Made by a program: the position numbers and the translations under genes. Below are positions 52,811 through 62,446 of a stretch of 64,000 nucleotides of DNA, one piece after another. The DNA is from JBMYZL01 sp049610385 (lineage in GTDB: Bacteria > Bacteroidota > Bacteroidia > Flavobacteriales_D > Sanyastnellaceae), in NCBI GenBank assembly GCA_049610385.1, contig JBMYZL010000007.1, positions 60,146-124,145 on the forward strand, given 5' to 3'. Position 1 is the first letter of the stretch, and each line of letters opens with the position of its first letter. The notes under the pieces are model-generated. The model made no database searches and was not told where the DNA came from. It saw nothing but the letters and a program-made list of their open reading frames with translations.

Positions 52811-54436
52811 ATGAAAATCACATTTCACATCCTGGCCGCCATGACCGGCATCTCCATTTTGTTGGTGGCTTGCAACAAAGAACGCCTTCAAGTAGAGCCG
52901 GTAAATGAATTTTTATCGAGCAACTACTACCAAACCGAAGAACAAGTCAGTTCAGCCCTGATCGGTGCTTATGACCCCCTCGGTTGGTCCATGGCATTCG
53001 GCCAGTGGATTTCACCTGTGATGTTTGGGGAGATTCGTTCAGACAATGCCAATGCGGGAGGAGACCCTTCCAACAACGATCAACCTGGTTGGCAAGAGTT
53101 CGACGACTTCACCAATACGAACACGAACGTCACAACCCACCCCATGTACCGCAGGAATTACATCGGAATCAACCGGGTGAATGCCTTGCTCGATCTGACC
53201 AATGTTGAGTCTGAGGCGGTTGAGGTCTACAAAGCCGAGGCGAAATTCCTTCGCGCTTATTACCACTTTGAGTTGTTTCGCCATTTTGGCCCGGTTCCGG
53301 TCATCACATCTCCTTTGGCCCCAGACGAAGTTGGCGTGGCCCGAAACACCATGTCCGAATTGATGCAGCAGGTGGTTCAAGATTGTCAGGAAGCAGTCGC
53401 TGCATTGCCCATCGCGGCGCCAGTGGGACAAGAAGGTCGAGCAACCAAGGGAGCAGCTTTGGCTTTGATGGGCAAGGCCTATCTCTACTGGGCCGATCTC
53501 AAGGGGGACGATGTTTCCCTTTTCGATGAAGCTGCCTCTGCTTTTCAGGCAATCGTGGATTTGGGTGTTTATGAATTGATGGATGACATGCAAGATCTCT
53601 ACGGCATGAACATCCGGAACACCCCGGAGTCAGTCTTCGAAATTCAACACAACAACTTGTGGTCCAGTGACTGGGGTTGGTTTGAAGGCATTGACGGCAA
53701 TGGAATGATTCAACTCTGTGGAATTCGTGGATTGTGCAGTGACCACCCCGACTATGAAGCGGGATGGGGTTTCATGTCAGTTACAGAGGGATTGTGGAAT
53801 CATTTCCTCGATGACGACACCTACCGCAGGGACGTGGCTTTGACGGATGAAGTAGAGTTGACCCAAGAACTGACTGATGCGGGCCTCAGCTGCAACCCTG
53901 TGATTGATGAGACGCAAAACAACCCTGTGGATTTCACAGGATACTGGCAGGAGAAATATGGGAATTTCAAGGCATTCGCTGGCAGCAATGTGAATGGTGG
54001 CGATGAACAACTCACCAAAGCCCTGAATACCCATGTTTTCCGTTATGCAGATATTCTGTTGATGCTTGCAGAATCCCTGCATCGGGGTTCGGGTGATGAC
54101 GCCTTGGCAATGACTTACATCGACAGGGTCCGAGAACGAGCAGCTGGACCTGGAGACAACACGGGCTTGTTCCGCACTTCTGCAGAAGTGATGAACCAAG
54201 AGGGATGGAGTTTGCTGGATTTGATCTGGTATGAGCGCCGCGCAGAATTGGCCTGCGAAGGAGACCGGTGGTTTGATTTGGTTCGCTCAGGTCGAGCGAA
54301 TGCTGACTTGTTTATAGGGGACGGCGACAAAGCCGCCAATTTCAATGCAGAAGACCTCTGGTTGCCCATTGCGCTGGAGGAAACCTTGTTGGGTACTGGA
54401 CTCACTACGTATCCTGCTGCCTCACTCTTCAACTAA
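52811..54436 (+). CDS. susD: SusD/RagB-type glycan-binding lipoprotein
   Basis: 541 residues. Lipoprotein signal ending LLVAC (Cys 21). SusD features include the TPR-rich helical fold (NYIGINRVNALLD, YKAEAKFLRAYYHFELFRHFGPVPVI, ATKGAALALMGKAYLYW) and the C-terminal ERRAELACEGDRWFDLVRSGRA segment. It sits as a lid on SusC and binds the incoming oligosaccharide. Confidence 0.96.
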   Translation: MKITFHILAAMTGISILLVACNKERLQVEPVNEFLSSNYYQTEEQVSSALIGAYDPLGWSMAFGQWISPVMFGEIRSDNANAGGDPSNNDQPGWQEFDDFTNTNTNVTTHPMYRRNYIGINRVNALLDLTNVESEAVEVYKAEAKFLRAYYHFELFRHFGPVPVITSPLAPDEVGVARNTMSELMQQVVQDCQEAVAALPIAAPVGQEGRATKGAALALMGKAYLYWADLKGDDVSLFDEAASAFQAIVDLGVYELMDDMQDLYGMNIRNTPESVFEIQHNNLWSSDWGWFEGIDGNGMIQLCGIRGLCSDHPDYEAGWGFMSVTEGLWNHFLDDDTYRRDVALTDEVELTQELTDAGLSCNPVIDETQNNPVDFTGYWQEKYGNFKAFAGSNVNGGDEQLTKALNTHVFRYADILLMLAESLHRGSGDDALAMTYIDRVRERAAGPGDNTGLFRTSAEVMNQEGWSLLDLIWYERRAELACEGDRWFDLVRSGRANADLFIGDGDKAANFNAEDLWLPIALEETLLGTGLTTYPAASLFN

Positions 54437-54487
54437 TTGTGACTTGAGACTCATTTTAATTCAACCCAATTCTTAATGATTGTAAAT

Positions 54488-56188
54488 ATGAAAAAGACGA
54501 TTAAAGTTTTAAGCGTCATGTTTCTGGCCAGTTTGGTCGTGGTAAGCTGTAAAAAAGACGAGCCTGATGATCCAGCAAGTGTCATCGCCAGCTTCCAGTA
54601 TGAAGTGAGTGACGCCAACTGGGCGGAAGTGGTGTTCACCAATTATTCGCAGAATGCGACCACCTATGCATGGGATTTTGGCGATGGAAACTCCAGCACA
54701 GAACAAAGCCCCACGCATACTTATGACGCAGCGGGGAGCTATGAAGTGGTATTGACGGCCACGGGAGCAGGCGGATCTGCTGCAAAGTCAGAAACCATCA
54801 TCATCACAGACCCCAACACAGCGGGCCAATTCTTGTCTGGCACTTCGGGTAAAACCTGGTACTTGAACCGTGAAGACGTAGCCCTTGGCATTGGTCCAAG
54901 CATTGGAGACAACTCTTGGTGGTCATTCGGTGGGGTGACCCCGCTTGGTGATCGTCCATGCATCCTGGATGACGCGTACACGTTCAATGCCGATGGAAGC
55001 TGGGACAAAAACACCGGTGGAACCGTATTTGTGGATGCCGATGCGAATGGAGGTTGGCTGGGCCAGCCCGAAGGTTGCTTCGATGAAACTGAGCCCGGTG
55101 TATTCACAGGGCCCGGGGCTGAAGACTTGAGCGCATTCGCGAATGGTGGAGATTACACCTACGATTTCAACACCTCAGCAAACACCATTACCATTGATGG
55201 ATTCGGGGCATACATCGGTCTGCCCAACAAAACCGAAACGGGTGACAACTACATCCCTGTGGCCAGCAAGACATTTCAAATCTTCAACATGGCCGAAGGT
55301 GACATCGCGGATACCTTGGAAATCGCCATCGTCGGATTGGATGGCGGATTCTCGTGGAACTTCCACTTGGTGAGTTACCACAACCCAGCGGACCTTCCAC
55401 CGATTCCTTCCGCACAGCCCACTGCAGGATTCTCGTATGTCAAGGATGGCAGCACGGTCACCTTCACCAACACTTCGAGCAACGCGACCATGTATTCTTG
55501 GGATTTCGGAGATGGAAACACGAGCATGGAGGAGAACCCTGTGCACACCTATGCTGGCGATGGAGACTACACTGTAACTTTGACAGCGAGCGATGACAAT
55601 GCCCAAAGTGATCAAGCTTCTGATGTGATTTCCATCAGTTCGGCTGTCTTCACAGCTGCCGACATGTCCAGCGCGGAAGGAAAAACATGGCGTTTGGATG
55701 GCGTCGGTTCCTACATCGTGGGGCCAGCTCCTGGAAGCGGTGAATGGTGGGGTGGCATTAATGAAGCCGGTCTTGTCGAGCGCGCTTGCCAGTTGGATGA
55801 CGAGTTCACATTCTATGACGACGGGACATTGGACATCAATGTTCTTGGCCAAGTCTGGGCTGAGAGCTACATGGGTGGCAACAATGAATGCTTGGACGAA
55901 GGGGTTTTGGCCGCTCCGTTCGATGTCTTCGGGTCTGGCATGCACACCTTTGCTGCAACCGACGAAGAAATCACCGTCAATGGCTTAGGTGCATACTTGG
56001 GATGGAACAAGCCATACAATGGTGGTGAACTGGCCAATGACGGAACAGGCATGCCTGTAGAGACCATCACATATGAAGTTTTTGACTACAGCAACAACGA
56101 TGGAGTTGAGAAAGTGACCGTGATCATTGACTACGGTGCCAATCCAGGTGAGGCTTACTGGACCATTCGCATGGTCGCAGGCGAGTGA
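54488..56188 (+). CDS. PKD-domain surface glycan-binding lipoprotein (SusE position)
   Basis: About 566 residues; an upstream ATG at 54476 is possible. Lipoprotein signal ending LVVVSC. The protein is an internal duplication. Each half starts with a PKD domain (YAWDFGDGNSSTEQSPTHTY; YSWDFGDGNTSMEENPVHTY), followed by a domain of about 170 residues beginning GKTW(Y/R)L with conserved W and CxLDD(A/E)(Y/F)TF. It takes the SusE place after susD, and PKD lipoproteins of this type are typical of laminarin loci in marine Bacteroidota. It is probably a surface binding protein for the polysaccharide. It is followed by a terminator. Confidence 0.85.
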   Translation: MKKTIKVLSVMFLASLVVVSCKKDEPDDPASVIASFQYEVSDANWAEVVFTNYSQNATTYAWDFGDGNSSTEQSPTHTYDAAGSYEVVLTATGAGGSAAKSETIIITDPNTAGQFLSGTSGKTWYLNREDVALGIGPSIGDNSWWSFGGVTPLGDRPCILDDAYTFNADGSWDKNTGGTVFVDADANGGWLGQPEGCFDETEPGVFTGPGAEDLSAFANGGDYTYDFNTSANTITIDGFGAYIGLPNKTETGDNYIPVASKTFQIFNMAEGDIADTLEIAIVGLDGGFSWNFHLVSYHNPADLPPIPSAQPTAGFSYVKDGSTVTFTNTSSNATMYSWDFGDGNTSMEENPVHTYAGDGDYTVTLTASDDNAQSDQASDVISISSAVFTAADMSSAEGKTWRLDGVGSYIVGPAPGSGEWWGGINEAGLVERACQLDDEFTFYDDGTLDINVLGQVWAESYMGGNNECLDEGVLAAPFDVFGSGMHTFAATDEEITVNGLGAYLGWNKPYNGGELANDGTGMPVETITYEVFDYSNNDGVEKVTVIIDYGANPGEAYWTIRMVAGE

Positions 56189-56209
56189 TCACTCATCTGC
56201 TATGAATTG

Positions 56210-56244
56210 AAAGGGAATCGACCGAAGTCGGTTCCCTTTTTTTT
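56210..56244 (+). terminator. Rho-independent terminator after susCD operon
   Basis: A stem of about 13 bp (AAAGGGAATCGAC/GTCGGTTCCCTTT, one G-U pair) with loop CGAA is followed by a run of T. It separates the susC-susD-PKD operon from the convergent GH5 gene. Confidence 0.88.
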
Positions 56245-56259
56245 GGCTTTAAGTTCCGC

Positions 56260-58995
56260 TCAATGGGACACCTTTACAAAAGCCCCCCGGTCGACAGTGC
56301 CATCTTCCCGCACCACGAAAACATGGTACATTCCTTGTGCCCAGCCGTCCAGAGGAATATTCTCTGAAAAGGAGGATACATCCTCGAATTGCTTGCCCCA
56401 CACAGGCCGACCAGAGACATCAAAAACGGAAAGGGTCAAGTTCTGCCGAAATATCAAGGAAAACGCGAGGTTGACTTCATCGAAGCAAGGATTGGGGTAT
56501 GCGACCACCGTTTGAAATGGAAATTGAAACGGCAGTTCCGTGTTTTCATCCGATTCAAATTCCATCCAATTCAAATTGAAAGGGGCTTCTGTAATCTCCA
56601 CCCGCAAGGTGAAAACGCCCGAATCCAATTCAGCTGTTTCGGTGGTGGTTTCCCATGATTGCCAATCCCCTGTAGGCGGAAACGAAGGCGCGCAGACAAA
56701 CAAAGAACTTCCATCCGACCGAACCAACTCCATCGTTATGGCGCCACCCCCTTGCGCGGACGCCGTCCGAAATGCGATGTTGTAGGTTCCCGAGTGGTCC
56801 ACCCGCACATCGTATTCCATGAAATCTCCTGGATCCAAGTAACCCACGTTTTGGCCACCCCCCATATCCGTGGTTGCCTCCAGTTCCACGCCTTCTTGCC
56901 GCACAAAGTCCTCCGCTTCAATCCACCCAGGAATGGCAAAGCGAAAATTGAGGTTGTTTTGAACCGGCTCATCTTCGAACAGCGCCAACCCCTCTCCATT
57001 CACACCCGTGATTCCCGAACCCAAATGCGATAGGGTCAATTCCTGTCCTGCAGTCATGGCCTCAGCAACAGCAAAAATCAATCTCTGGGGATTCACTGGA
57101 TCTGAATCCACCCCCACAATGGGCAGCACTTCACCATCTCTTCGCAACTGAAAATCCGAAGCCAAAGGGTTGTTGGGGAAGGCCATCGGTTTGTTCACGA
57201 ACAACTCCACATGTTCGTCGTCAAGCGTTTGCGCTGTGTGGAAATCCAAATCGATGTCTTCGAGAAAAGTACCTGTGAAGACACAGTCCAAAAATCCCAG
57301 ATTGAATCCTCCTTGTTCCATTTCTATGCGCAACTTGGATTCACCTGCAACCAACAAGGCACCTTCCAACCACACCGTCTGCCAATTCTCATTTCCTCCT
57401 GTGTTGGGCACATCCATCCAGGGTCCCACAGGCACGTTGTCCTGCACCAGACGAATTCGGCCTGAGCCCAATTCAGAAGCCACACGGCAACCAACATCAT
57501 ACAACCCCGAAGCAGAAACATCCACAGTGTAACCCAGCCATTCTTCATCTGCTGTCCAACCCACGTTAAAGCCATTGGGCGAGTTCGGGTCTGCGCATGG
57601 CTCGATATCGACCCCATCATTTCGGTAGGACCACCCCCGATTCCATGCGGTGTATTGACCCGTTGACACATGATAATTGGCCACATCAGCATCCCAATAA
57701 GCCACTCCCAAAGCACCCATGTCAAAATCCGTAGCGGGAATCACACCGGGAATGGCGTGGATTTCTTTGAATGGCAATGTCCCATTTTCTCCTGTGGCCA
57801 CCTGCCGGAACATGGCGTCGACCACATCTGGGCGAAATGTGCAATTTTCAATTCGCAAATTCTCTGTCAATTCCATCAAAGATGCCACAGCCACCTCCGG
57901 ATCTGGGGCCGTGCCCGATCCACTCCAATAATCCAGAAGCCCTTGATAAGTTTCCGTTTTGGTGATGGACAATGGACCTGCGATGTTCTCGATCTTTTTC
58001 ATCGGCCACCAAGCCCAACCGATGTTCAAGCCCTCCAAAAGGTCAATCGCATCGTGAAACCAGACGTTGGAATTTTCCCCGCTTTCCCCCAGATACAAAG
58101 GCACACCATAGTCCTCCCGCAAGTTGAGCGCAAATTGCATAGATCCCACATCATTTATGCTCCAATACTTGTGCGGTGAGTACACCAGTTTGTCATCCCA
58201 CGGCGGCGTCAATCCAGTGAAGTCGTTGGCAAACCAGTTGCCCTCGATGAAAAGAATGTGATCCGGATCCACTGCCCGAATGCTGTCGGTGACCTCTTCG
58301 TACAAGGCCCGTAAAGCAGAACCCCCTGGGAGGTTCCAATTGGGTTCATTCAACAAATCGTAACCAGCCACCCAAGCTTCATCCGCATAGTGAGTGGCAA
58401 TTCGCTGCCAAAGCGCGACCATTTTGCTTCGGTTCTCAGAACTCTCCCACAAAGACGGTTTGGTGGGATCATAATCAGAAATCCCTGCATCATATCCCTG
58501 TCCCCCCGGCGCGGCATGCAAATCCAAAATCACATACATCTCATTCTGGGCACACCAGGACAGCACACTATCGGTCAACGCAAAACCCACATCGAGCCAG
58601 GTGTTTTCACCAACGACCGGCTCTTCTTCAATGGGCAAGGTAAAGAGGTTGTAATGCAAGGGAATTCGCACGGAATTGAACCCCCAGGATTTGAGGGAAT
58701 CGATATCGGCTTGTCGGACATGATTTGCCAACCATGCCTCGTAGAAGGTTTCAGTGGCCGCCTCCCCAATCAAGTCCTCTATGGTCGCTCGAATTTCATG
58801 TTGTGGATTGGCAAATGAAGCCGTCTGCAACATATACCCTTCTTGCACCATCCATCCCCCAAGCCCCATTCCACGGAGCAAGATGGGTTGCCCTTCTGCA
58901 TTGACGATTTCCGTGCCTTCTACTGTCAAAAACCCTTGGGCACATGCCAATCGAGAAATGAAAATCAATCCCAGCCAAGTTGCGTATCGAAACAT
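56260..58995 (-). CDS. Secreted GH5 glucanase with two CBM6-like modules and T9SS domain
   Basis: 911 residues. Signal peptide to about 20. The GH5 barrel (about 25-375) has GMGLGGWMVQEGYM at the N-terminus, SVRIPLHYN, LDLHAAPGGQ, acid/base Glu in YDLLNEPNW and nucleophile Glu in YLGESGEN. This pattern is close to the exo-1,3-beta-glucanase branch. A CBM6-like domain (about 430-575), an Ig-like domain (about 580-685) and a second CBM6-like domain (about 690-815, EAEDFVRQEGVELE) follow, then a type A T9SS domain (AYPNPCFDE). It should cut beta-1,3- or beta-1,6-glucan at the surface. It is convergent to the susCD operon and divergent from GH16. Confidence 0.92.
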   Translation of the reverse strand: MFRYATWLGLIFISRLACAQGFLTVEGTEIVNAEGQPILLRGMGLGGWMVQEGYMLQTASFANPQHEIRATIEDLIGEAATETFYEAWLANHVRQADIDSLKSWGFNSVRIPLHYNLFTLPIEEEPVVGENTWLDVGFALTDSVLSWCAQNEMYVILDLHAAPGGQGYDAGISDYDPTKPSLWESSENRSKMVALWQRIATHYADEAWVAGYDLLNEPNWNLPGGSALRALYEEVTDSIRAVDPDHILFIEGNWFANDFTGLTPPWDDKLVYSPHKYWSINDVGSMQFALNLREDYGVPLYLGESGENSNVWFHDAIDLLEGLNIGWAWWPMKKIENIAGPLSITKTETYQGLLDYWSGSGTAPDPEVAVASLMELTENLRIENCTFRPDVVDAMFRQVATGENGTLPFKEIHAIPGVIPATDFDMGALGVAYWDADVANYHVSTGQYTAWNRGWSYRNDGVDIEPCADPNSPNGFNVGWTADEEWLGYTVDVSASGLYDVGCRVASELGSGRIRLVQDNVPVGPWMDVPNTGGNENWQTVWLEGALLVAGESKLRIEMEQGGFNLGFLDCVFTGTFLEDIDLDFHTAQTLDDEHVELFVNKPMAFPNNPLASDFQLRRDGEVLPIVGVDSDPVNPQRLIFAVAEAMTAGQELTLSHLGSGITGVNGEGLALFEDEPVQNNLNFRFAIPGWIEAEDFVRQEGVELEATTDMGGGQNVGYLDPGDFMEYDVRVDHSGTYNIAFRTASAQGGGAITMELVRSDGSSLFVCAPSFPPTGDWQSWETTTETAELDSGVFTLRVEITEAPFNLNWMEFESDENTELPFQFPFQTVVAYPNPCFDEVNLAFSLIFRQNLTLSVFDVSGRPVWGKQFEDVSSFSENIPLDGWAQGMYHVFVVREDGTVDRGAFVKVSH

Positions 58996-58998
58996 GAT

Positions 58999-59057
58999 GG
59001 AAATTTAGTTTTTGTAGCGTACAAGTCCAATCCCTTCATGGGCTTGGATTATCTTTG
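58999..59057. promoter_or_regulatory. Divergent promoters for GH5 and GH16
   Basis: Minus strand TAAATTTCC (58999-59007) ends 3 nt before ATG 58995. Plus strand TATCTTTG (59050-59057) lies 16 nt before ATG 59074. The close arrangement would allow joint control of the two glucanases. Confidence 0.55.
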
Positions 59058-59073
59058 AGTGACCGGCAACCTC

Positions 59074-60252
59074 ATGAAAACGTACCACCTCCTCACCGCC
59101 AGCTGTTTAGGACTGCTTTTGCTGACACATTGTCGCAAAGAAACCACCGCTGAGCCCCTCCCCCATGTGATGCTCCCGATTGACGTGGCAGCTGACGAGA
59201 ATGAATCGCATGCTGTTTTTGAATTCCCTGTGGTTTTGGACCGGGTGTCGAATCGCGTGGTGACCGTTCACTTTGAAACCCATGCTTTGACAGCTGGGAG
59301 TGGTTCAGATTTTGAGGACACCTCCGGCAGCATCACATTTCAACCAGGTGAAACTGCAGCATCCATCCTCGTTCCCATTGTCGTGGATGATTACCTGGAA
59401 GAAGATGAACAATTCCGGGTCGTTCTTGTGGGATCCGAACATGCGATTTTCGCCGATGGACAACAATCAGCTATTGGCACGATCAGGAATGACGACACCC
59501 TGATCGGGGTGGAGTCAGCGGGTTATATGTCTGCGGAAAGTTATCCGGGACGGGAGCTGATTTGGTCGGATGAATTCAATGGAGACCAAATTGATTTCAA
59601 TAACTGGACTTACGACCTGGGTGCTTCTGGATGGGGCAATCAAGAACTGCAAAATTACACGTCGAGTACGGACAATTCATACGTCCACAATGGACACTTG
59701 ATGATTGTCGCGCGCCAGAACGGATTCCACTACACCTCCGCGCGGATGAAATCCATCGGCCTGCAAGAATTCCAATATGGACGAATCGATGTACGTGCCA
59801 TGCTTCCCGAAGGTCAAGGGATTTGGCCCGCGATTTGGATGCTCGGGGCGAATTTCCACAATGTCGGCTGGCCTGCATGCGGTGAAATTGACATCATGGA
59901 ATTGATCGGGTCCAGCCCCAACGTGGTCCACGGAACCATCCACTATGGGAATGACTATTCACAACATCAATATGTCGGGCAAGGCACAAGCATCCCTTTT
60001 GGACAATCTTTTGCAGATGAATTCCATGTGTTCAGCATTGAATGGGATGAAAACGGGATCACCTGGCTTTTGGATGACCAGCCTTATTACAGTGTCAACA
60101 ATAACGTTACCGGGAATCAGAACTATCCCTTCGACAACCCCTTCTTCTTCATCTTGAATGTGGCTGTAGGTGGTCTCTGGCCTGGCTACCCTGATGCCAG
60201 CACCTCCTTTCCTCAGTTCATGGCTGTAGATTTCGTCCGGGTATTTCAGTGA
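59074..60252 (+). CDS. GH16 beta-glucanase (laminarinase-like) lipoprotein with Calx-beta domain
   Basis: 392 residues from ATG 59074 (a GTG at 59059 is less likely). Lipoprotein signal ending LLLTHC. Residues about 35-145 form a Calx-beta domain (VVLDRVSNRVVTVHFET, DYLEEDEQFRV). The GH16 domain (about 160-392) has WSDEFNGDQIDFNNWTYDLG, WGNQELQNYT and the catalytic EIDIMEL followed by HGTIHYG. The EIDIME form and WGNQE match laminarinases that cut beta-1,3-glucan. It is lipid anchored, probably on the cell surface. Confidence 0.94.
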   Translation: MKTYHLLTASCLGLLLLTHCRKETTAEPLPHVMLPIDVAADENESHAVFEFPVVLDRVSNRVVTVHFETHALTAGSGSDFEDTSGSITFQPGETAASILVPIVVDDYLEEDEQFRVVLVGSEHAIFADGQQSAIGTIRNDDTLIGVESAGYMSAESYPGRELIWSDEFNGDQIDFNNWTYDLGASGWGNQELQNYTSSTDNSYVHNGHLMIVARQNGFHYTSARMKSIGLQEFQYGRIDVRAMLPEGQGIWPAIWMLGANFHNVGWPACGEIDIMELIGSSPNVVHGTIHYGNDYSQHQYVGQGTSIPFGQSFADEFHVFSIEWDENGITWLLDDQPYYSVNNNVTGNQNYPFDNPFFFILNVAVGGLWPGYPDASTSFPQFMAVDFVRVFQ

Positions 60253-60370
60253 TGTTCTCCCCCTTGACAGATACCGGTCAATTTTAAGATGCAATTCCCT
60301 CGTCAGGTAAAGACATCATGCAAATTGCCACTGGAACTCAACGTCACCAGGCGCAACTGATTCTCTTTCC

Positions 60371-61324
60371 ATGAAGGCTGTTTCCTTGTTTTTCGGATGG
60401 ATGTACACCGCCGCCTTGTTGGTCTCATGTCAAGGCAATGAAGCCTCATCACAAGACAAATCCCTTATGCTGCAATCGCCCAATGGGCGCGTCGTTTTGC
60501 ATGCCTATTTGGATGATCGATCCAACATGTGCTACCGCGTGGATCGGGATGGACAGGTGGTGATTGAAAGATCTTCATTGGGATTTGAATTTGCTCACAA
60601 TCGGCCAGCTTTGAGTTGGGGGCAATTTGCCGTCGGCATGCACGGACCCGACACCGTGATTCAAGATTACAAACTCCCTTGGGGAGAGGACGCACAATTG
60701 CATTCTGAGTCCATCCGTGGTCAAGTGGATTTGCTGGGGCCACACGATTACAGTTGGTCTGTTGAATTCCAAGTCACGAACGACAGAATTGCGTTTCGGA
60801 CTCATTTTCCAGAACATCCAGCCCATGACACCATTTGGATTGCTGAGGAACATTCCGAAATCAACTTGGCCGGAGGCCCCATGTCGTGGTGGATTCCTGG
60901 TGATGATGACAATTGCGAACATCTGCACCAAACTTTGCAGTTGAACGAAACTGAAGTCCTCGCGAATTGGGACAGCACGTCCATTTTTTGCACCCATGGC
61001 GTTTCGAATGCCGTCAACACCCCCGTCACTTTTCGGTGGGATGATGGAATGCATGCCGCCATCCATGAGACCGCCTTGGCCGATTATCCAGTCATGACCC
61101 TGATCGTGGATACGGCCAGAGGTCTGCTCAAAACCGAACTGGTCGGAGGACCTCATCCATGGAAGGCAAAAGTTCACGGACCTTTCTCCACCCCTTGGCG
61201 TATCATTCTTCTGGCGGATGACACCGTGGGATTGGCAAACAGCCGGAAAACCTTGCACCTAAATCCACTCCAAACCGAATATCCATTGGAACAAAATGAG
61301 GCGTGCGTCCAACCGATGAAATAG
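60371..61324 (+). pseudogene. GH97-like lipoprotein reduced to its N-terminal domain
   Basis: 317 residues. Lipoprotein signal ending LLVSC. The sequence follows the N-terminal beta-sandwich of GH97 alpha-glucosidases: SPNGRVVLHAYLDD, IERSSLGFEF, RTHFPEH-like strands, MSWWIPG, and the exit TPWRIILLADD. GH97 enzymes run to about 650-700 residues, and their catalytic barrel starts just after this point, at a conserved W-x-K-PG-K. Here the protein stops at ACVQPMK. No barrel sequence is found downstream in any frame. It is either a relic or a domain kept for binding. The intact frame and signal keep the second option open. It follows GH16 by 118 nt. Confidence 0.6.
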
Positions 61325-61470
61325 CGCGAATTGGGTGGGAAATGCATCTCAACAAATCCGAATGGTCACGGTGTCCATGGGAGAGACTGAAGCGGTGGAA
61401 CCTGTGGAATTGACATTCCTTGCGGCCTCGCATCAAAAGGCATTGCCGCAAAGGGGCCTGTGATTCTACC

Positions 61471-61501
61471 TTTCAATCACGCCCGAAAAGTGCTATCTTT
61501 G
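61471..61501 (+). promoter_or_regulatory. Promoter TTTC-N19-TATCTTTG
   Basis: The -33-like TTTC (61471-61474) and -7 box TATCTTTG (61494-61501) are 19 nt apart, the normal Bacteroidota spacing. The ATG at 61506 follows after 4 nt. Confidence 0.65.
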
Positions 61502-61505
61502 ACTC

Positions 61506-61688
61506 ATGAGACCCTCTCGACCTGCAGCCGCATTTCTGATTCTTGGTTTTGTTGGGATGTTGCTCGGTGTCACCTTCAAACTCAACCATTACATCGGGGC
61601 CGAGGAGTTGTTCAACATAGGTGTGGTCCTTGTCGTTATCGGCGCAGCCTTCTGGATTTTCAAGTTGATGCGCAAAAATCCATCTTGA
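61506..61688 (+). CDS. Small two-helix membrane protein, GldL-like
   Basis: 60 residues with two hydrophobic segments (AAFLILGFVGMLLGVTF and LFNIGVVLVVIGAAFWIF) joined by KLNHYIGAEE. The layout, with a Phe-Lys then a short loop before helix two, resembles the N-terminal hairpin of the gliding-motility/T9SS motor protein GldL and small proteins related to it. It lacks the long cytoplasmic part of GldL. A strong promoter directly in front supports that it is real. Function unknown. Confidence 0.65.
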   Translation: MRPSRPAAAFLILGFVGMLLGVTFKLNHYIGAEELFNIGVVLVVIGAAFWIFKLMRKNPS

Positions 61689-61903
61689 CCCTTATGGTTT
61701 GGACAAAACCATCCAACTGAAATTCTACAATCCAAGCTGCATCCCGATGACCACCGTTGAAATTTCCTCTTGGGAGTGGTCAATCTTTAAGGATGACGAG
61801 CACATCCGACCTGAATCATGATGTAAAAAAGGCTCGCCGTGATGATGAGACCTTCAGCGAAGGAGCGAGAGACTTGATGCAAATGCCTGAAATCATCGCA
61901 TGC

Positions 61904-62443
61904 TCAAGTCACCGATATGAACGTCGGCAGATAACTGGGGCCATGCTCCAGACGAGTCCTTGGATTCAGGAAGGCCAATTCAACCAAAAATGACCAGCCC
62001 ACCACTTGGCCTCCTGTTGCTTTGATGAGTGAAGCACAAGCACTGGCTGTGCCACCAGTTGCCAACACATCATCGTGGACCAAGCACCGCAGGCCAGGTT
62101 GAATGGCGGAGGTCTGTAACTCAATGATGGCCTCTCCGTACTCCAAAGCATAGGATTGCTGGAGAACTGAACCGGGCAATTTTCCAGCCTTTCGAACGGG
62201 CACAAACGGCACCCCAAGTGCCATGGCCAGTGGCATTCCCAATAAAAATCCACGGCTCTCAATTCCAACCACCGCCTCCACATTGAGGGCACTCGCAGCC
62301 TCGACCAGCACGGCCACCGCATCCCGGCACAATTCTGGATCTCGCCACACCCCACCGAGATCTTTGAAAGTCACTCCTGGCTTGGGGAAATCTTCAATGT
62401 CTTTAACTGCCGCTTGAAATCTCCTGTTCAATGAATCCTGCAT
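61904..62443 (-). CDS. apt: Adenine phosphoribosyltransferase
   Basis: 179 residues from ATG 62443. Family motifs: DFPKPGVTFKD near the N-terminus, GIESRGFLLGMPLA, FVPVRKAGKLPG and the PRPP loop CLVHDDVLATGGTA. In most Apt proteins the PRPP loop begins VDD, so His before the Asp pair is unusual. The enzyme converts adenine and PRPP into AMP in the cytoplasm. Confidence 0.95.
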   Translation of the reverse strand: MQDSLNRRFQAAVKDIEDFPKPGVTFKDLGGVWRDPELCRDAVAVLVEAASALNVEAVVGIESRGFLLGMPLAMALGVPFVPVRKAGKLPGSVLQQSYALEYGEAIIELQTSAIQPGLRCLVHDDVLATGGTASACASLIKATGGQVVGWSFLVELAFLNPRTRLEHGPSYLPTFISVT

Positions 62444-62446
62444 CCA

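Noticed and set aside
60267..60288. Short hairpin TTGAC/GTCAA followed by TTTT after GH16
   Set aside because: Five-bp stem is too weak to call a terminator.
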